Source: Paenibacillus artemisiicola | GTDB taxonomy: Bacteria > Bacillota > Bacilli > Paenibacillales > Paenibacillaceae | NCBI RefSeq assembly: GCF_017652985.1 | Contig: NZ_JAGGDJ010000001.1 | Location: forward strand, 620,001 to 684,000 | Length of the DNA: 64,000 nucleotides | Reading direction: 5' to 3' | Shown here: piece after piece, positions 42,910-53,035 of the stretch | How positions within the stretch are numbered: position 1 is the stretch's first letter | Layout: every line of letters begins with the position of its first letter | Program-made: the position numbers and the translations under genes | The notes under the pieces: model-generated | Seen by the model: only the letters and a program-made list of their open reading frames with translations | Databases searched by the model: none | What the model was told of the DNA's origin: nothing

Positions 42910-44583
42910 ATGAGACAAATCCGCAAGAAAGGGTGCATCCTTGCCGCTACCGGCATCGTCACCGTTACGCTCCTCGCTCCCGGAGCAGCGCTCGCCACGG
43001 CAGCGGCGGCCCCGCCGCACCCGACCGCAGGGCACGGCCACTCCGCCCATCCCGCGCAGCAGACCATCTGGCGCGGCGACTTCGACAGCTCCGGCTCCGC
43101 CTGGACCGTCGAGACCGCCGGCGGCGCCGCCGCTTGGCTTGGTTGGACGTTCACGCCACGAGACGACTGGTTCGCCTCCGCCGAACCGAAGAACATCGGC
43201 TGTGATGCGGACGTTGATCAGCCGCTCGACATCGGCTGCTTCCTCGACGAGCGCAACCGGTTCTCTCGCGCGCGCGGCACGATCGCCGTGGCCGACAACG
43301 GGATCGCGGCCGCGAACGGAGCCGTCATTGACAACGCGCACCCCGTCTCCACCGCGCTGATCAGCCCGAGCGTCTCCGTCGAGGGCCGCGACGCCGTCGA
43401 ACTCGTCTTCGCTTCGCACTACAAGCAGGCGCACAAGGCTGTCGCGCGGGTCACCGTATCGTTCGACGGCGGCGAGACGCAGGAGATCCTGCGCTATTCC
43501 GGTGCGCGCATTAGCGACAATGGCGGCGGCGACGTGCTCTCCGCTCAGGAGGTCATTCCGGTGGATGTCCCCGCCAGGGCAAAGTCCGCCGTGTTCCGCT
43601 TCGAGTACACCAGCAATAAGCCCGAGCTGTATTGGGCACTGGACGACGTGCTTGTGCGCACGCCGCTCGCCCCGCTGGCTCCGAATGCGAAGGGCACGAC
43701 ACTGCAGGTGTTCAGCGACATCCAGGGCGAGGGTCTCCCCTACCTCGACGCCGCCCTCGATCTGCTGCACCGCGAAGCCCCGAAGGCGCCAGCCGCGCTA
43801 GTGGTCGGCGACATCATCAGCGGCCCGAAGGAGAACGGCCAAGATGCGCAGCTCGCCGAGTACAAGGAGGTAAGCGACATATTCGCCAAGCACAAGATGC
43901 CGCCGGTGTACCCCGCGATCGGAAACCACGATACGCGCAGCTCCGTGCTCAGCCTCGGCCAGCAGATCGACAATTTCATCGCCTGGGGCAACCAGTGGGG
44001 TGCCAAGATCGACAATACCTACTACGAGAAGGTGATCGACGGCATCCCCTTGATCGCGCTTGGCGTTGAGGCCGGTACCACGGCCGCTGAAGGCGGGGTC
44101 AGCGAGAAGCAGGTCAAGTTTTTGAAGGACCGTCTCGCGTACTGGAAGACGCAGGGTAAGCAGGTCATCGTAATGGGCCACTACCCGTTTGAGTGGTCGG
44201 TCTCCGGCACCTACAGCAGCTTTTACCAGAACAGCAGCCGCGTCCAGGTGCTGGAGGACATCATCGGCCAGTACTCCAACGTCGTATACATCAGCGGCCA
44301 CTCGCACTGGTCGCCGTACCTGCGCGACTGGTCGGGTCGCCCGGTGACCCAAGGCGGCGACCCCGACGGCTACGCTGCGTTCAACACGGGCGCACTAGCG
44401 ATGGAGTTCGGTCCAAACCCGATTAACCCGTGGGATGAGGATTCGATGACCGACCGACCGGAATCGCCGACGGTAATGACCATCACTAAGTACGACGACC
44501 GGATGATCGTGCGCGACTTCGACGTCCTGACCGGGGAGAAGATCCAGGAGCTGACCGTAGCGAACCCGCTCTCAGCAGACTGA
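42910..44583 (+). CDS. Secreted calcineurin-like metallophosphoesterase, probably acquired
   Basis: ATG 42910 follows GAGGAGG by seven bases; the product has 557 residues. A signal peptide (about 1-31, ending ALATAAAA) precedes a beta-rich N-terminal domain (about 50-255). The catalytic core shows FSDIQGEG (motif I with Gln instead of the usual His), VVGDIIS, AIGNHDT, MGHYPFEW and ISGHSHWSP, the five metal-ligand blocks of the family. Third codon positions are almost all G or C, unlike every neighbour, and A/T-rich spacer surrounds it, which suggests transfer from a high-GC donor such as an actinobacterium. Substrate unknown; a secreted phosphodiesterase or phosphatase is likely. Confidence 0.85.
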   Translation: MRQIRKKGCILAATGIVTVTLLAPGAALATAAAAPPHPTAGHGHSAHPAQQTIWRGDFDSSGSAWTVETAGGAAAWLGWTFTPRDDWFASAEPKNIGCDADVDQPLDIGCFLDERNRFSRARGTIAVADNGIAAANGAVIDNAHPVSTALISPSVSVEGRDAVELVFASHYKQAHKAVARVTVSFDGGETQEILRYSGARISDNGGGDVLSAQEVIPVDVPARAKSAVFRFEYTSNKPELYWALDDVLVRTPLAPLAPNAKGTTLQVFSDIQGEGLPYLDAALDLLHREAPKAPAALVVGDIISGPKENGQDAQLAEYKEVSDIFAKHKMPPVYPAIGNHDTRSSVLSLGQQIDNFIAWGNQWGAKIDNTYYEKVIDGIPLIALGVEAGTTAAEGGVSEKQVKFLKDRLAYWKTQGKQVIVMGHYPFEWSVSGTYSSFYQNSSRVQVLEDIIGQYSNVVYISGHSHWSPYLRDWSGRPVTQGGDPDGYAAFNTGALAMEFGPNPINPWDEDSMTDRPESPTVMTITKYDDRMIVRDFDVLTGEKIQELTVANPLSAD

Positions 44584-44787
44584 CACCTACCTTGGAATCC
44601 CAACGCCCCGTCTCGCCCTTACCGGGCGGGGCGAGGTGTTATCGCGAGGGCGGTCAGAGCCCAGTGAGCCACGCGTAACGATTCCTCCTGCATGAAGCCG
44701 CCGATTGACAAAGATCCTTCATGGGGTCAATCCGCCTGGTTCAAAAGGAGCAACGTTAGGAACTCGCCGCGCTCATGATCGCGGGGA

Positions 44788-44815
44788 AAAGCAAACCGCT
44801 CCCGACAAGGAGCGG
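44788..44815 (-). terminator. Terminator of the importer 2/GH97 operon
   Basis: Minus strand CCGCTCC, a six-base loop, GGAGCGG, then TTTGCTTTT. It starts 40 bases past the GH97 stop codon. The 270-base gap 44584-44854 otherwise contains an inverted repeat at 44604-44633 (CGCCCCG with CGGGGCG) after the phosphoesterase gene. Confidence 0.7.
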
Positions 44816-44854
44816 CTGCTAGAACGCTGCAAAATGTTCAACTGAGTCCGTTCT

Positions 44855-47407
44855 TTATTCATCTGCCGTAATCGCAAAGCCGTAAATGTGGACTGCCCGG
44901 CCTAGATCATTGTATAGACGCAATGTATTGCTGCCCGCTTGCATCCGGATGCGGATTTCGCGCTGATCCTTGATATCCCAAGTCGGGAAGCCCCAGCCTG
45001 CCGTATTGTGCATATTCGTTCTGTACGTGTCGGCTCCTCCGTTCACTTCTACGCAGAGGTCTCTGCTTTCCCCTGCGCAGTAATCGAAGCGCATTAAATA
45101 GTAACCATCCTTAGGCAGCATAATGTCGTCAAACTTCAGCTCGCCTCCGTTACCAAGACCAGTAGCCTTCGCTTCGCCTGACGCATCCAGCACAAACTCT
45201 GCGCCGCCGCTCAGGCTGCCTTTCCCGACAGGAATATACCATTCTTTCCGCGGTTTGTTATCGATAATATGGATTCTTTCCAAAGCGGGCACCGCTCCTG
45301 CCATACGTTCGATGAGCAAAGCGCTCTCGCCGCCGGCGAAGGGAAATACCACGTCTTTGGCAAGGAATATTTTATTCGAGCCGCTTTGCGGCATTTCCAG
45401 TTCCACCTTGTTGATTCCGTCGCTTACGCCCAGTGTCCAAGGCTCCTTTGCTGCATAGAAAAGCCTGATTGTTTGAGGTTCGGCAGTCGTTTTTACGGCG
45501 AAAACAACACTGCCATTCAGCAATACGGCTTCCTGTTCATTTTCATAAACCACGGGCTCGCTTCCTTGCCGCGTTCGTGCCGCTATCGCCATATATTCCG
45601 TTCTTGCTTCGCTCATATAGCCGGAGGCAATGCCTTTCGGCAATGGCAAAATCGCTTTCGCGATATAAAGGCCGGCACCGCCGCTTTTCAGAAGCGGAAG
45701 TTCGATTACATCCGCGGAGGTCACTTTGCCGCGCTTAACTTTCATCATTTCGCCGCTGGAGTCATCCTCGTAAATCTCGGCCTCGAACTCGCCTTCGGGC
45801 AGGAAATCCATGTTCAGACGCACGATCATCGCTTCGTTCGTGATGCAGCCAATCAACCATTCTTCTTGGGAGCGGCGTAAAATGGCGGCATGATGACCGG
45901 GAAATCCGGACAGCACTTTGACTTCATCGTAGACGGGCTTCATGCGGCGCAGGAAATCCGTCCCTCTCCACGCTTCCAAATAATAAATGGAAGCGGCGAC
46001 GTGCGAAGCGCCTGATTCAAACACAACCGAAAGCGCCATTTGATGCGCTAACGTCGTATTGCGGTTTTTGTTCGAAAATCCGGTCGGCGTATAATCCATC
46101 GGCCCGACCACATTGCGCGTGAACGGAACCGTACAATTGTGTCGTGCGTCCGGCAAACCGCTCCACATATAATGTTCAAGCCCCAAAATCCCTTCCGCCG
46201 TCAGAAAATTCGGCCATGTGCGTCCTTCGCCCATGCATTTGGTCGCCCCATGGAAATTAATCATCAACCGATGCTCGGTCATGATATCGGCAATCATCTC
46301 GTATTGCCGCATCGTGTGCTGTGAATCGTTCTGGAAGAAGTCCACCTTGAGACCGTCTACCCCGCAGCCGGCCCAGAGCGGAATTTTCTCCCTTGCCTTT
46401 TCAGGCGTATCGATGTACTGCATGGCGCTCCACAGCCATACGACAATCCCTTTCGAATGGGCATAATCGCACAACTCTTTCAGCCACGTCATATCCCAGT
46501 CCGCATCCACGGTGAGTCCTTCGAAACCGATCCCTGCCGCAAAATCCACGTAACGTTTTTGCTCCGTGTATAGCTGCGCGCTATTCATATCCTCCCACCA
46601 ACCCCATAAGCAACGCCCCGGTTTAATCCAGCTTGTGTCTTCGATTACGGAAGGCGGATTCAAGTTATAGTGGATTGTCGTGTTCACCAATTCGTTTAGA
46701 TCGTCCGTCGCCACGATGACGCGCCAAGGAGAGGCGAACGGCAGCTTGCAGGAGAGCGGCTTTCCCAGTTCTTCCGGGGCGAACTCCAGAGACATGCCGC
46801 GGCCTCCGGCTCCGCGCAAGTGACAAGAACAATAGCTGCCGTTCGTGTTATACACCTGCGCTTCCGTAATCATGACCCAAGCGCCATTGTCGGCGTGAAA
46901 CAAGCTTGGCATTCCATAGTCCCTGCCCGCTTTGTCTTCCCATCCGCTACGGTCGTACGTCGCTTCATAGCTGCTATTCAAATGCTGCAACCACAAATCG
47001 TCGTAGGTCTCCGCCAAAATAAAATCGGTTGCTTCGCGCAAGACTAGCATAGGTTTTTCTACATCGGAGCGTACTTGATAGCGGAAAGCAGCACCGTCTT
47101 CATAAGCACGAGTGCACAGTACGAACGTATACGCTCCGCACTCAAACGTTAACGTCATCTCATTCGCATAATTCGCATAAACGTCCTTTTTTCCCGCCGG
47201 TAGCGAATACGTCTCGTCGACAACGGCACGGGCTTCCTTGATAAAACGAAAAGCCTTCGTGAAATTTTCCAAATCGCTTTCGAACCCGAGCTTGCTTTGC
47301 TCGATGACCGCTATGCCATTGCGTTCGACGGCATACCGTAACGCTTTCTCAGAATCTTCAAAAATCGTTAGGCAGACGGCATGATTCGGCGAATAAAGTT
47401 TCCACAT
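44855..47407 (-). CDS. GH97 glycoside hydrolase with C-terminal carbohydrate-binding domain
   Basis: The 850-residue protein has the GH97 layout: N-terminal beta sandwich (1-240), (beta/alpha)8 barrel with WGWWEDM and GLTVDADWD (about 260-520), then a beta domain. GVDGLKVDFFQND places Asp356 where retaining GH97 alpha-galactosidase-type enzymes carry the nucleophile, and Glu411 (ILGLEHY) fits the acid/base. The extra C-terminal 150 residues (NGGADTYRTNMHN, GSNTLRLYND) look like a CBM35/6-type module. There is no signal peptide, so it acts in the cytoplasm on the oligosaccharide brought in by importer 2, whose genes precede it. Confidence 0.85.
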   Translation of the reverse strand: MWKLYSPNHAVCLTIFEDSEKALRYAVERNGIAVIEQSKLGFESDLENFTKAFRFIKEARAVVDETYSLPAGKKDVYANYANEMTLTFECGAYTFVLCTRAYEDGAAFRYQVRSDVEKPMLVLREATDFILAETYDDLWLQHLNSSYEATYDRSGWEDKAGRDYGMPSLFHADNGAWVMITEAQVYNTNGSYCSCHLRGAGGRGMSLEFAPEELGKPLSCKLPFASPWRVIVATDDLNELVNTTIHYNLNPPSVIEDTSWIKPGRCLWGWWEDMNSAQLYTEQKRYVDFAAGIGFEGLTVDADWDMTWLKELCDYAHSKGIVVWLWSAMQYIDTPEKAREKIPLWAGCGVDGLKVDFFQNDSQHTMRQYEMIADIMTEHRLMINFHGATKCMGEGRTWPNFLTAEGILGLEHYMWSGLPDARHNCTVPFTRNVVGPMDYTPTGFSNKNRNTTLAHQMALSVVFESGASHVAASIYYLEAWRGTDFLRRMKPVYDEVKVLSGFPGHHAAILRRSQEEWLIGCITNEAMIVRLNMDFLPEGEFEAEIYEDDSSGEMMKVKRGKVTSADVIELPLLKSGGAGLYIAKAILPLPKGIASGYMSEARTEYMAIAARTRQGSEPVVYENEQEAVLLNGSVVFAVKTTAEPQTIRLFYAAKEPWTLGVSDGINKVELEMPQSGSNKIFLAKDVVFPFAGGESALLIERMAGAVPALERIHIIDNKPRKEWYIPVGKGSLSGGAEFVLDASGEAKATGLGNGGELKFDDIMLPKDGYYLMRFDYCAGESRDLCVEVNGGADTYRTNMHNTAGWGFPTWDIKDQREIRIRMQAGSNTLRLYNDLGRAVHIYGFAITADE

Positions 47408-47496
47408 AGATACAATCTCCTGTATGCTCGTATTTTGTCATTTCATGCAACTGGCATATTCATCATTGAAAAGAGCACCGCGGGTCTTCACAATAC

Positions 47497-47532
47497 ACGG
47501 GGCAGAGTACGCCTTGCCGCACCCTGCCCCGT
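47497..47532 (-). other. Intercistronic hairpin between binding-protein gene and GH97 gene
   Basis: ACGGGGCAG (47497-47505) pairs with CTGCCCCGT (47524-47532) with further pairing in the loop. No T run follows. It probably gives partial termination or protects the upstream message. Confidence 0.6.
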
Positions 47533-47566
47533 AATAAAACCGATGCTCTTCGGTATTGCGAAATGT

Positions 47567-49222
47567 TTATTTGCTCTCGGCGGCCTTGTACAATTCCAAA
47601 CGGGCCTTATAGTTATTCGAGTAAATATCTTCGATTTTCACAGCATTGTTCGCATCGATTTCGGCAATCATCTTTTTATACATGCCATCGATTTCATCAT
47701 TTGATTTTGCATACGCCATCGCGGAAAAGCCGCTGTCCATCATATCCTTGATTTTTTGCTCGCTCAAGGCGTCAGGCGTGCCGCTCTTTGGACCGAGATC
47801 ATCATAAAGCGCGGTATCCCAAGCGGAGCCTGCCATGGATTTCAATGCATGTTGATTCACGTTATCTCTGTTGTAACGGAACATTAAGTCATAAGGCGTG
47901 CCGTCTTCGCCCAATCCATTGCGAATCATCCAGGTCCATTTGCGCGCGCCCGTCGTTTTCGAGAATTCCGCCCAATCCTTGCTGATGGCATCCAACGCTT
48001 CCTGTGTCGGTACATGAACGCCGTTCTCCATCTTCCAGTTCATGCCTTCTTTGCCCCACATCAGCAAATATTGGCCTTCTTCGCTGGCCAGGAAGTCCAA
48101 GAATTTGATCGTTTCTTCCGGATGCTTATTCGCTACCGTAATCCCGACGCCGTCCCAACCCAGAGAGCTGCGAGGCCCGTAGGTTGTCTTGGTCGGATCA
48201 ACGCCCGGAGCCGTTACTTTAAACGCGTAGAACAGATGATTCGTATCCTTGCCGTATTGCGCGCGAAATGCATTGTTGGCTTCGTTCATGATACCGCCGC
48301 CCGTTGCGAATACACGTCCGCTGGCCGATTTCTGTTCGAAGTTTTGCGCTTTATTGATCCCCCATTCGCGGTCGAGCAAGCCTTCCGTATACAGCTGGTT
48401 AATGAATTTGATCATTTCCAAGTAACGCGGATCTCTGACGATGAATTCCAAACGGCCATCATGCTCATAATACGTTTTCATCCCGTACATCGCCTTGAAT
48501 GAACCGACGATGGCGGGCATTTGATCGGCGTTCACGGTCATCGGTATGGAAGGTTTTCCGTCTACATCGGGATATTTCTCTTTGAACTTTCTCAGCAGAT
48601 CCAGAAATTCATCCTGCGTGAAGGAATCCCCCGCCTTGGCGCGTTCTCCGTATCCGAACTCTTCCAGGACATCCATCCGCATATTGATTGCCCAGTTCGG
48701 ATCCGGATCCAACCCGTACCAGTTGTTCAAATAATAATTCTTGCCATCCTCGTATACGCTTTTGGAAAGCACGTCGCCATAGCGCTTCTTGATATTCGGA
48801 GCATACTTGTCAATTAGATCGTTCAGCGGAATCAAAGCTCCGCCGGCAATGTATTTGTTCAAGGTAGCTTCGCGCCTGTCAATCAGGGCAATATCGGGCA
48901 AATCCCCGCTGACCAGCATCAAATTCAGTTTTTCGTCCGGATTGCCGGTGGGCTGTTGAATCTCGATAAACACGCCCGTGCGTTCCGTGATCTCCTTGGC
49001 TACGGGGTTCGTAAACGGATCGCCCACGTTTTTGTCGAACAACGTCAACGTTATGGGTTTCTTCGGCGTTTCTTTTACCGGTTCGCTCGCTGCTTCGTTC
49101 GCTGGTTTGTTTGATTTTTCGGCTTCGAATGCGGAATTAACCGCATTTTTGTTTCCGGTGTTGCAAGCGCTCAAGAGCATCACGCTTGCAATAACCCCTG
49201 CCAAGATGAGTCTTTTTTTCAT
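47567..49222 (-). CDS. Extracellular sugar-binding lipoprotein, LplA type (importer 2)
   Basis: ATG 49222 follows GAGGGGG by seven bases, giving 551 residues. The signal peptide ends VMLLSACNTGN, a lipobox. The mature protein is a two-lobe LplA/YtcQ-type binding protein (PITLTLFDKNVGDPFTNPVA, LNLMLVSGDLPDIALIDRRE, YLLMWGKEGMNWKMENGVHV). Unlike importer 1, it is encoded after both permeases. It feeds the sugar to the permeases at 49324 and 50296, and the GH97 enzyme follows. Confidence 0.92.
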   Translation of the reverse strand: MKKRLILAGVIASVMLLSACNTGNKNAVNSAFEAEKSNKPANEAASEPVKETPKKPITLTLFDKNVGDPFTNPVAKEITERTGVFIEIQQPTGNPDEKLNLMLVSGDLPDIALIDRREATLNKYIAGGALIPLNDLIDKYAPNIKKRYGDVLSKSVYEDGKNYYLNNWYGLDPDPNWAINMRMDVLEEFGYGERAKAGDSFTQDEFLDLLRKFKEKYPDVDGKPSIPMTVNADQMPAIVGSFKAMYGMKTYYEHDGRLEFIVRDPRYLEMIKFINQLYTEGLLDREWGINKAQNFEQKSASGRVFATGGGIMNEANNAFRAQYGKDTNHLFYAFKVTAPGVDPTKTTYGPRSSLGWDGVGITVANKHPEETIKFLDFLASEEGQYLLMWGKEGMNWKMENGVHVPTQEALDAISKDWAEFSKTTGARKWTWMIRNGLGEDGTPYDLMFRYNRDNVNQHALKSMAGSAWDTALYDDLGPKSGTPDALSEQKIKDMMDSGFSAMAYAKSNDEIDGMYKKMIAEIDANNAVKIEDIYSNNYKARLELYKAAESK

Positions 49223-49323
49223 TGAGATCCCCCTCATGGAATGAAATAGCCATTATTTTGCCACATTCCGAACGGACCAAGCTTCGGAAAGATGGAGAAA
49301 ATACGTTCGATGCTTCGTAACGC

Positions 49324-50265
49324 TCAGCCTTTCACGGATCCGATAAGCATTCCTTTTAGGAAATATTTTTGCAGCAAGGGATATAAAAAAATGATCGGCA
49401 GCGTGGCTACCATGGTCACGGCCATACGGATCGTCTCGCTGGAAACCGGCATTTTCCGCTGTTCATTGGCAAGCTGCTGCGCTTCGTTCAACATATCGTT
49501 CGTCTGGTACTGATTCAGAATTTTCACCAACACGGCCGACAGCGTTTTCAAAGAAGCGGCGTAGGTATAAATATAAGAGTCGTACCAGGCATTCCAATGG
49601 CTAATGGCCGAAAACAAGGCGATGGTCGCCATCACCGGCGTGCACACGGGCAGAATGACTTTCAGAAAAATCTGAATATCGTTTGCGCCTTCCATTTGCG
49701 CCGCCTCTTCCATTTCTTTGGGCAAGCCCTCCATGTAGGTGCGAACCAATATCATCCAAAAGACGCTGATCACTCCGGGGAAAATGAATACCCAAAAGCT
49801 GTCGATGAGATGCAAGCTGCGCACGATCATATAGGTGGGAATCAACCCGCCGCCGAAATACATCGTAAAGATAAAAAACAAGTTGATTCCGCGCCAGCCC
49901 ACGAGTTCTCTTTTACTAAGCGCATAAGCCAGCATCGAAATACAAGCCAGCGTAAGCGGTACGCCAACGATCGTTCGACCGACCGTCACCAGGATGGAAT
50001 TCAGAATTTCCGAATCCTTCAGAACGGTTTTGTAACTTTCCAGGCTGAATTCATTCGGCCACAGCATGAATTGTCCATACGCAGGGTCGGACGCATCGTT
50101 CAGGGATAACACGAAAATATGCCAGAACGGGAAAAACGTAATGATAAACAAGCAGATCAAGGATCCATAAACGCATGCATTTCCCGTAATTGTTGCCAGG
50201 GTATGTCGTTGTAACCGATTACTTATTGCGGTAGACTTGCTAACCCGCGCAACTTCGTTTTCCAT
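49324..50265 (-). CDS. Carbohydrate ABC transporter permease, LplC/YtcP type (importer 2)
   Basis: The 313-residue permease has six helices and the EAA loop EMEEAAQMEGANDIQIFLKV (Glu in place of the usual Asp). It ends FLKGMLIGSVKG, the branch's usual terminus, nearly identical to importer 1. GGAAGGAG precedes ATG 50265. Partner of the LplB-type permease upstream, 30 bases away. Confidence 0.93.
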   Translation of the reverse strand: MENEVARVSKSTAISNRLQRHTLATITGNACVYGSLICLFIITFFPFWHIFVLSLNDASDPAYGQFMLWPNEFSLESYKTVLKDSEILNSILVTVGRTIVGVPLTLACISMLAYALSKRELVGWRGINLFFIFTMYFGGGLIPTYMIVRSLHLIDSFWVFIFPGVISVFWMILVRTYMEGLPKEMEEAAQMEGANDIQIFLKVILPVCTPVMATIALFSAISHWNAWYDSYIYTYAASLKTLSAVLVKILNQYQTNDMLNEAQQLANEQRKMPVSSETIRMAVTMVATLPIIFLYPLLQKYFLKGMLIGSVKG

Positions 50266-50295
50266 GCTCTAACTCCTTCCAGCTGCATAACCGGC

Positions 50296-51231
50296 TTAGA
50301 ACAGACGCGTTCCGCTCATTTTTTTCGATAAATTGTTGACCGCTATCACCAAAATAAACGCTACGACCGATTTGAACATACTGACGGCAGTCGCAAACGA
50401 GAACATCCCATTCTGAATGCCATACCGGAACGCATAGGTATCGATCACGTCGGAATACGACCTGTTCAGCGAATTACCCAGCAAAAAGTATTGATCGAAG
50501 CCGGTATTCAGCAGGTTGCCGATGTTCAAAATCAGAAGAATCATAATCGTCGGCCGCAGCATCGGCAGTAAAACATGCCAGATTTGCTTCATACGGCCGG
50601 CGCCGTCCACTTTTGCCGCTTCAAATAGCTCCGTCGGAATGGCTGCGATGGCCGCCAAATACATGATGGAGTTATACCCCATTTCTTTCCATGCATTCGA
50701 TAGGGCAATGACGATCCAAAACAGCTTTCCTTCCTGCATAAACAAAACGCCTTGTTCGACGAAGCCGAGTTTGATCAACAATTGATTTACGGGCCCTTCA
50801 GCCGACAAAAAAGTAATCACGATGCTCGCGGCAACCACCCATGAAATAAAAAACGGCAAATAGGATGCTGTTTGTACCGTCCGTTTGAACCAATTTATTC
50901 TGACTTCGTTCAACGTAATGGCAATCACAATCGGAACCGCAAATCCGATGGACAGCGTTAACACGCTCGAAACCAACGTATTGCGCATCACCCGTACAAA
51001 ATCTTGCCCGGAGAAGAAGTATTCGAACCACTGGACTCCCACGAACTTCGCTTTAAACAAAGAGCCCCAGAAATCGCCCAAGGCAGGTTTGTAATCGATA
51101 AACGCCATGTACAAACCAGCCATGGGCGCATAAGCGAACAATACGGCCCATACTACTCCCGGAATCAAAAGCAAAAATAAATAGCGCTGCCGAAGCATTC
51201 TTCTTAAGGTGGGATAAACATCGCGTTCCAT
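50296..51231 (-). CDS. Carbohydrate ABC transporter permease, LplB/YteP type (importer 2)
   Basis: The 311-residue permease opens with a basic cytoplasmic stretch, then LLLIPGVVWAVLFAYAPMAG and six helices. The EAA loop is ELFEAAKVDGAGRMKQIWHV. GAGGAG lies eight bases before the ATG. First gene of importer 2, divergent from the response regulator at 51452, with a 220-base gap between them. No ATPase gene is nearby, so an MsmX-type ATPase elsewhere is expected. Confidence 0.93.
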   Translation of the reverse strand: MERDVYPTLRRMLRQRYLFLLLIPGVVWAVLFAYAPMAGLYMAFIDYKPALGDFWGSLFKAKFVGVQWFEYFFSGQDFVRVMRNTLVSSVLTLSIGFAVPIVIAITLNEVRINWFKRTVQTASYLPFFISWVVAASIVITFLSAEGPVNQLLIKLGFVEQGVLFMQEGKLFWIVIALSNAWKEMGYNSIMYLAAIAAIPTELFEAAKVDGAGRMKQIWHVLLPMLRPTIMILLILNIGNLLNTGFDQYFLLGNSLNRSYSDVIDTYAFRYGIQNGMFSFATAVSMFKSVVAFILVIAVNNLSKKMSGTRLF

Positions 51232-51371
51232 TCGCCCGACTCCTCATATCCATATTAGGTTCATGAGTTCATCTTAGGGTATCCCGTATGCGTTCGCTAT
51301 CTCTCGATTTTCCGATTTCTATTCGGAAAAAACGAACTTTCGTTATAGCCGTTTGACTGAAGCTATTGGAA

Positions 51372-51400
51372 TTGACAGTCCAGGTACTCGAATTTATACT
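51372..51400 (+). promoter_or_regulatory. Sigma-A promoter of the two-component operon
   Basis: TTGACA (51372-51377), 17 bases, TATACT (51395-51400), 52 bases ahead of the response regulator start. Confidence 0.85.
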
Positions 51401-51451
51401 TTGATCTAAGTAATGGATATTATCGTGCGATAATTCGCGGAGGCTCAATGT

Positions 51452-53035
51452 ATGTACACGATAATCGTAGTGGATGACGAACGGCTCACCTTAGATCACC
51501 TGGCCAATTATATCGAATGGGAACAAATGTCTTGCCGAGTCATTGCTACTGCGAACAATGGACGAGATGCCTTGAATAAGATTGAAAGCCTCCAACCGGA
51601 TATTCTCCTGACCGACATCAAAATGCCCGTCATGGATGGCATCGAGCTCTGTAAACAAGTACACGCCCGCTTTCCTGCTATTCAGATCGTATTTCTCAGT
51701 GGATACAATGAGTTTGAATATGCTTGTGCCGCGCTGCAGCATGGCGCCTGCGGCTATTTGCTGAAACCGGTCGACAACGAGGAACTGGCGGCCACGATGA
51801 AAATGGTCCATCACCGGTGCGAAGAGCAGAAAAACCGTCTTCATTCCACCGTGGTAACAGCTGGAGAATATATGCGCGAACTTCTCCAAATCGGCGGTAA
51901 TCTGCTCTCCGGCTTAGCGGATGAAGTGACGTCTATCTACAACCGCTATTTACATCTTCCCGCCGAGAACAAAACCTTTTACTTTGTATTTATCAGCATG
52001 GACGAGTATATGCTGCTGGCGGAGAATCCTCTTGCTATCGACGCGTCTCCCGGTGATTTTTCCGCCGCGGAAAGATTGGAATTTTTCGTCGCCGGATTGC
52101 CCGGCTGCATCCCCGGCGTACTGACCAAGCTGCGCGACGGTCAATGGATTTTCGTCACGCAGGAAGCGAACAGTACCGCGTTTACGCATTGGCGAAATCA
52201 GTCCGAGCATGCCGGGCGCTGGATATCGCTATTCTTGACAAGCTCCCCGCAAACCCTGCTTTCTTTCACAAAAAAATGGCCGAATATGCTGAAACTACGC
52301 CATTATCTGGTCGCAACTCGCGGCACGGGACTTATTAACGACAGCTGGGAAAACGTGAACGTTACCTGGCGCAAGGAACCTTTTCCCCCAACAACGCGCT
52401 TGATTGCCGCCGTACAACAAAACCGCAGAGACCAAGTCGAGGAATGGCTCCATGACTTTTACGATGGCGGTCTGCCGCCCGGAAATGTCAGCCAAGTTTT
52501 TGTAGAGACCGTTTCAATCTTTGATTCCGTGTTCTCGGCCATCGGGGCTAACAATCGCCACTTGCAAGACATGATCGAAAAAGATGCCACGTTTCTCGGA
52601 CGCCTTTCCCTTATGGAAAGCATGCAATCCATGAAAACGCACATGCGGCAAATCCTAAACCTGATGATGGACGAGCTGCAAGCCTCTCCCGTCGACCGGC
52701 ATATCGAGATCGTCAATGAAGTGTGCAGCATCATTCGCAAAAATTACGGACAGGTTATTTCGGTTGATGAGCTGGCAGAACTTATTTTTCTTTCACCCAA
52801 CTATCTCCGCACGATTTTCAAGGATATTACCGGAAAAACCTTGCTGGAATACGTAACCCAAATCCGCATGGAAAACGCTTGCATGATGCTGCGGGAAACG
52901 AATATCAGGATCCAAGAGATTGCCAAACGAGTCGGCTTCGAAAGCCCCTCCTATTTCGGCTCGGCCTTTTTCAAACGCACGGGGCTCACGCCCAACCAAT
53001 ACCGTACGCATGCGAAAAAGGGATCCCTGCCTTGA
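51452..53035 (+). CDS. AraC-type response regulator (YesN family)
   Basis: The 527-residue protein begins with a CheY-like receiver: acidic pocket Asp8-Asp9, phospho-acceptor Asp55 in ILLTDIKMPVMDG and GACGYLLKPVDNEEL carrying the conserved Lys. The middle 250 residues are the YesN-type linker. The last 100 hold two AraC helix-turn-helices (SVDELAELIFLSPNYLRTIF, IQEIAKRVGFESPSYFGSAF). GGAGG precedes ATG by eight bases. It should activate the divergent importer 2-GH97 operon when phosphorylated by the kinase encoded downstream, whose TTG start overlaps its stop. Confidence 0.93.
   Translation: MYTIIVVDDERLTLDHLANYIEWEQMSCRVIATANNGRDALNKIESLQPDILLTDIKMPVMDGIELCKQVHARFPAIQIVFLSGYNEFEYACAALQHGACGYLLKPVDNEELAATMKMVHHRCEEQKNRLHSTVVTAGEYMRELLQIGGNLLSGLADEVTSIYNRYLHLPAENKTFYFVFISMDEYMLLAENPLAIDASPGDFSAAERLEFFVAGLPGCIPGVLTKLRDGQWIFVTQEANSTAFTHWRNQSEHAGRWISLFLTSSPQTLLSFTKKWPNMLKLRHYLVATRGTGLINDSWENVNVTWRKEPFPPTTRLIAAVQQNRRDQVEEWLHDFYDGGLPPGNVSQVFVETVSIFDSVFSAIGANNRHLQDMIEKDATFLGRLSLMESMQSMKTHMRQILNLMMDELQASPVDRHIEIVNEVCSIIRKNYGQVISVDELAELIFLSPNYLRTIFKDITGKTLLEYVTQIRMENACMMLRETNIRIQEIAKRVGFESPSYFGSAFFKRTGLTPNQYRTHAKKGSLP

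Noticed and set aside
42787-43770. 327-codon minus-strand frame over the metallophosphoesterase gene
   Set aside because: High GC makes long antisense frames by chance; the product is Gly/Arg/Val-rich with no family motif, while the plus strand has all five phosphoesterase blocks.
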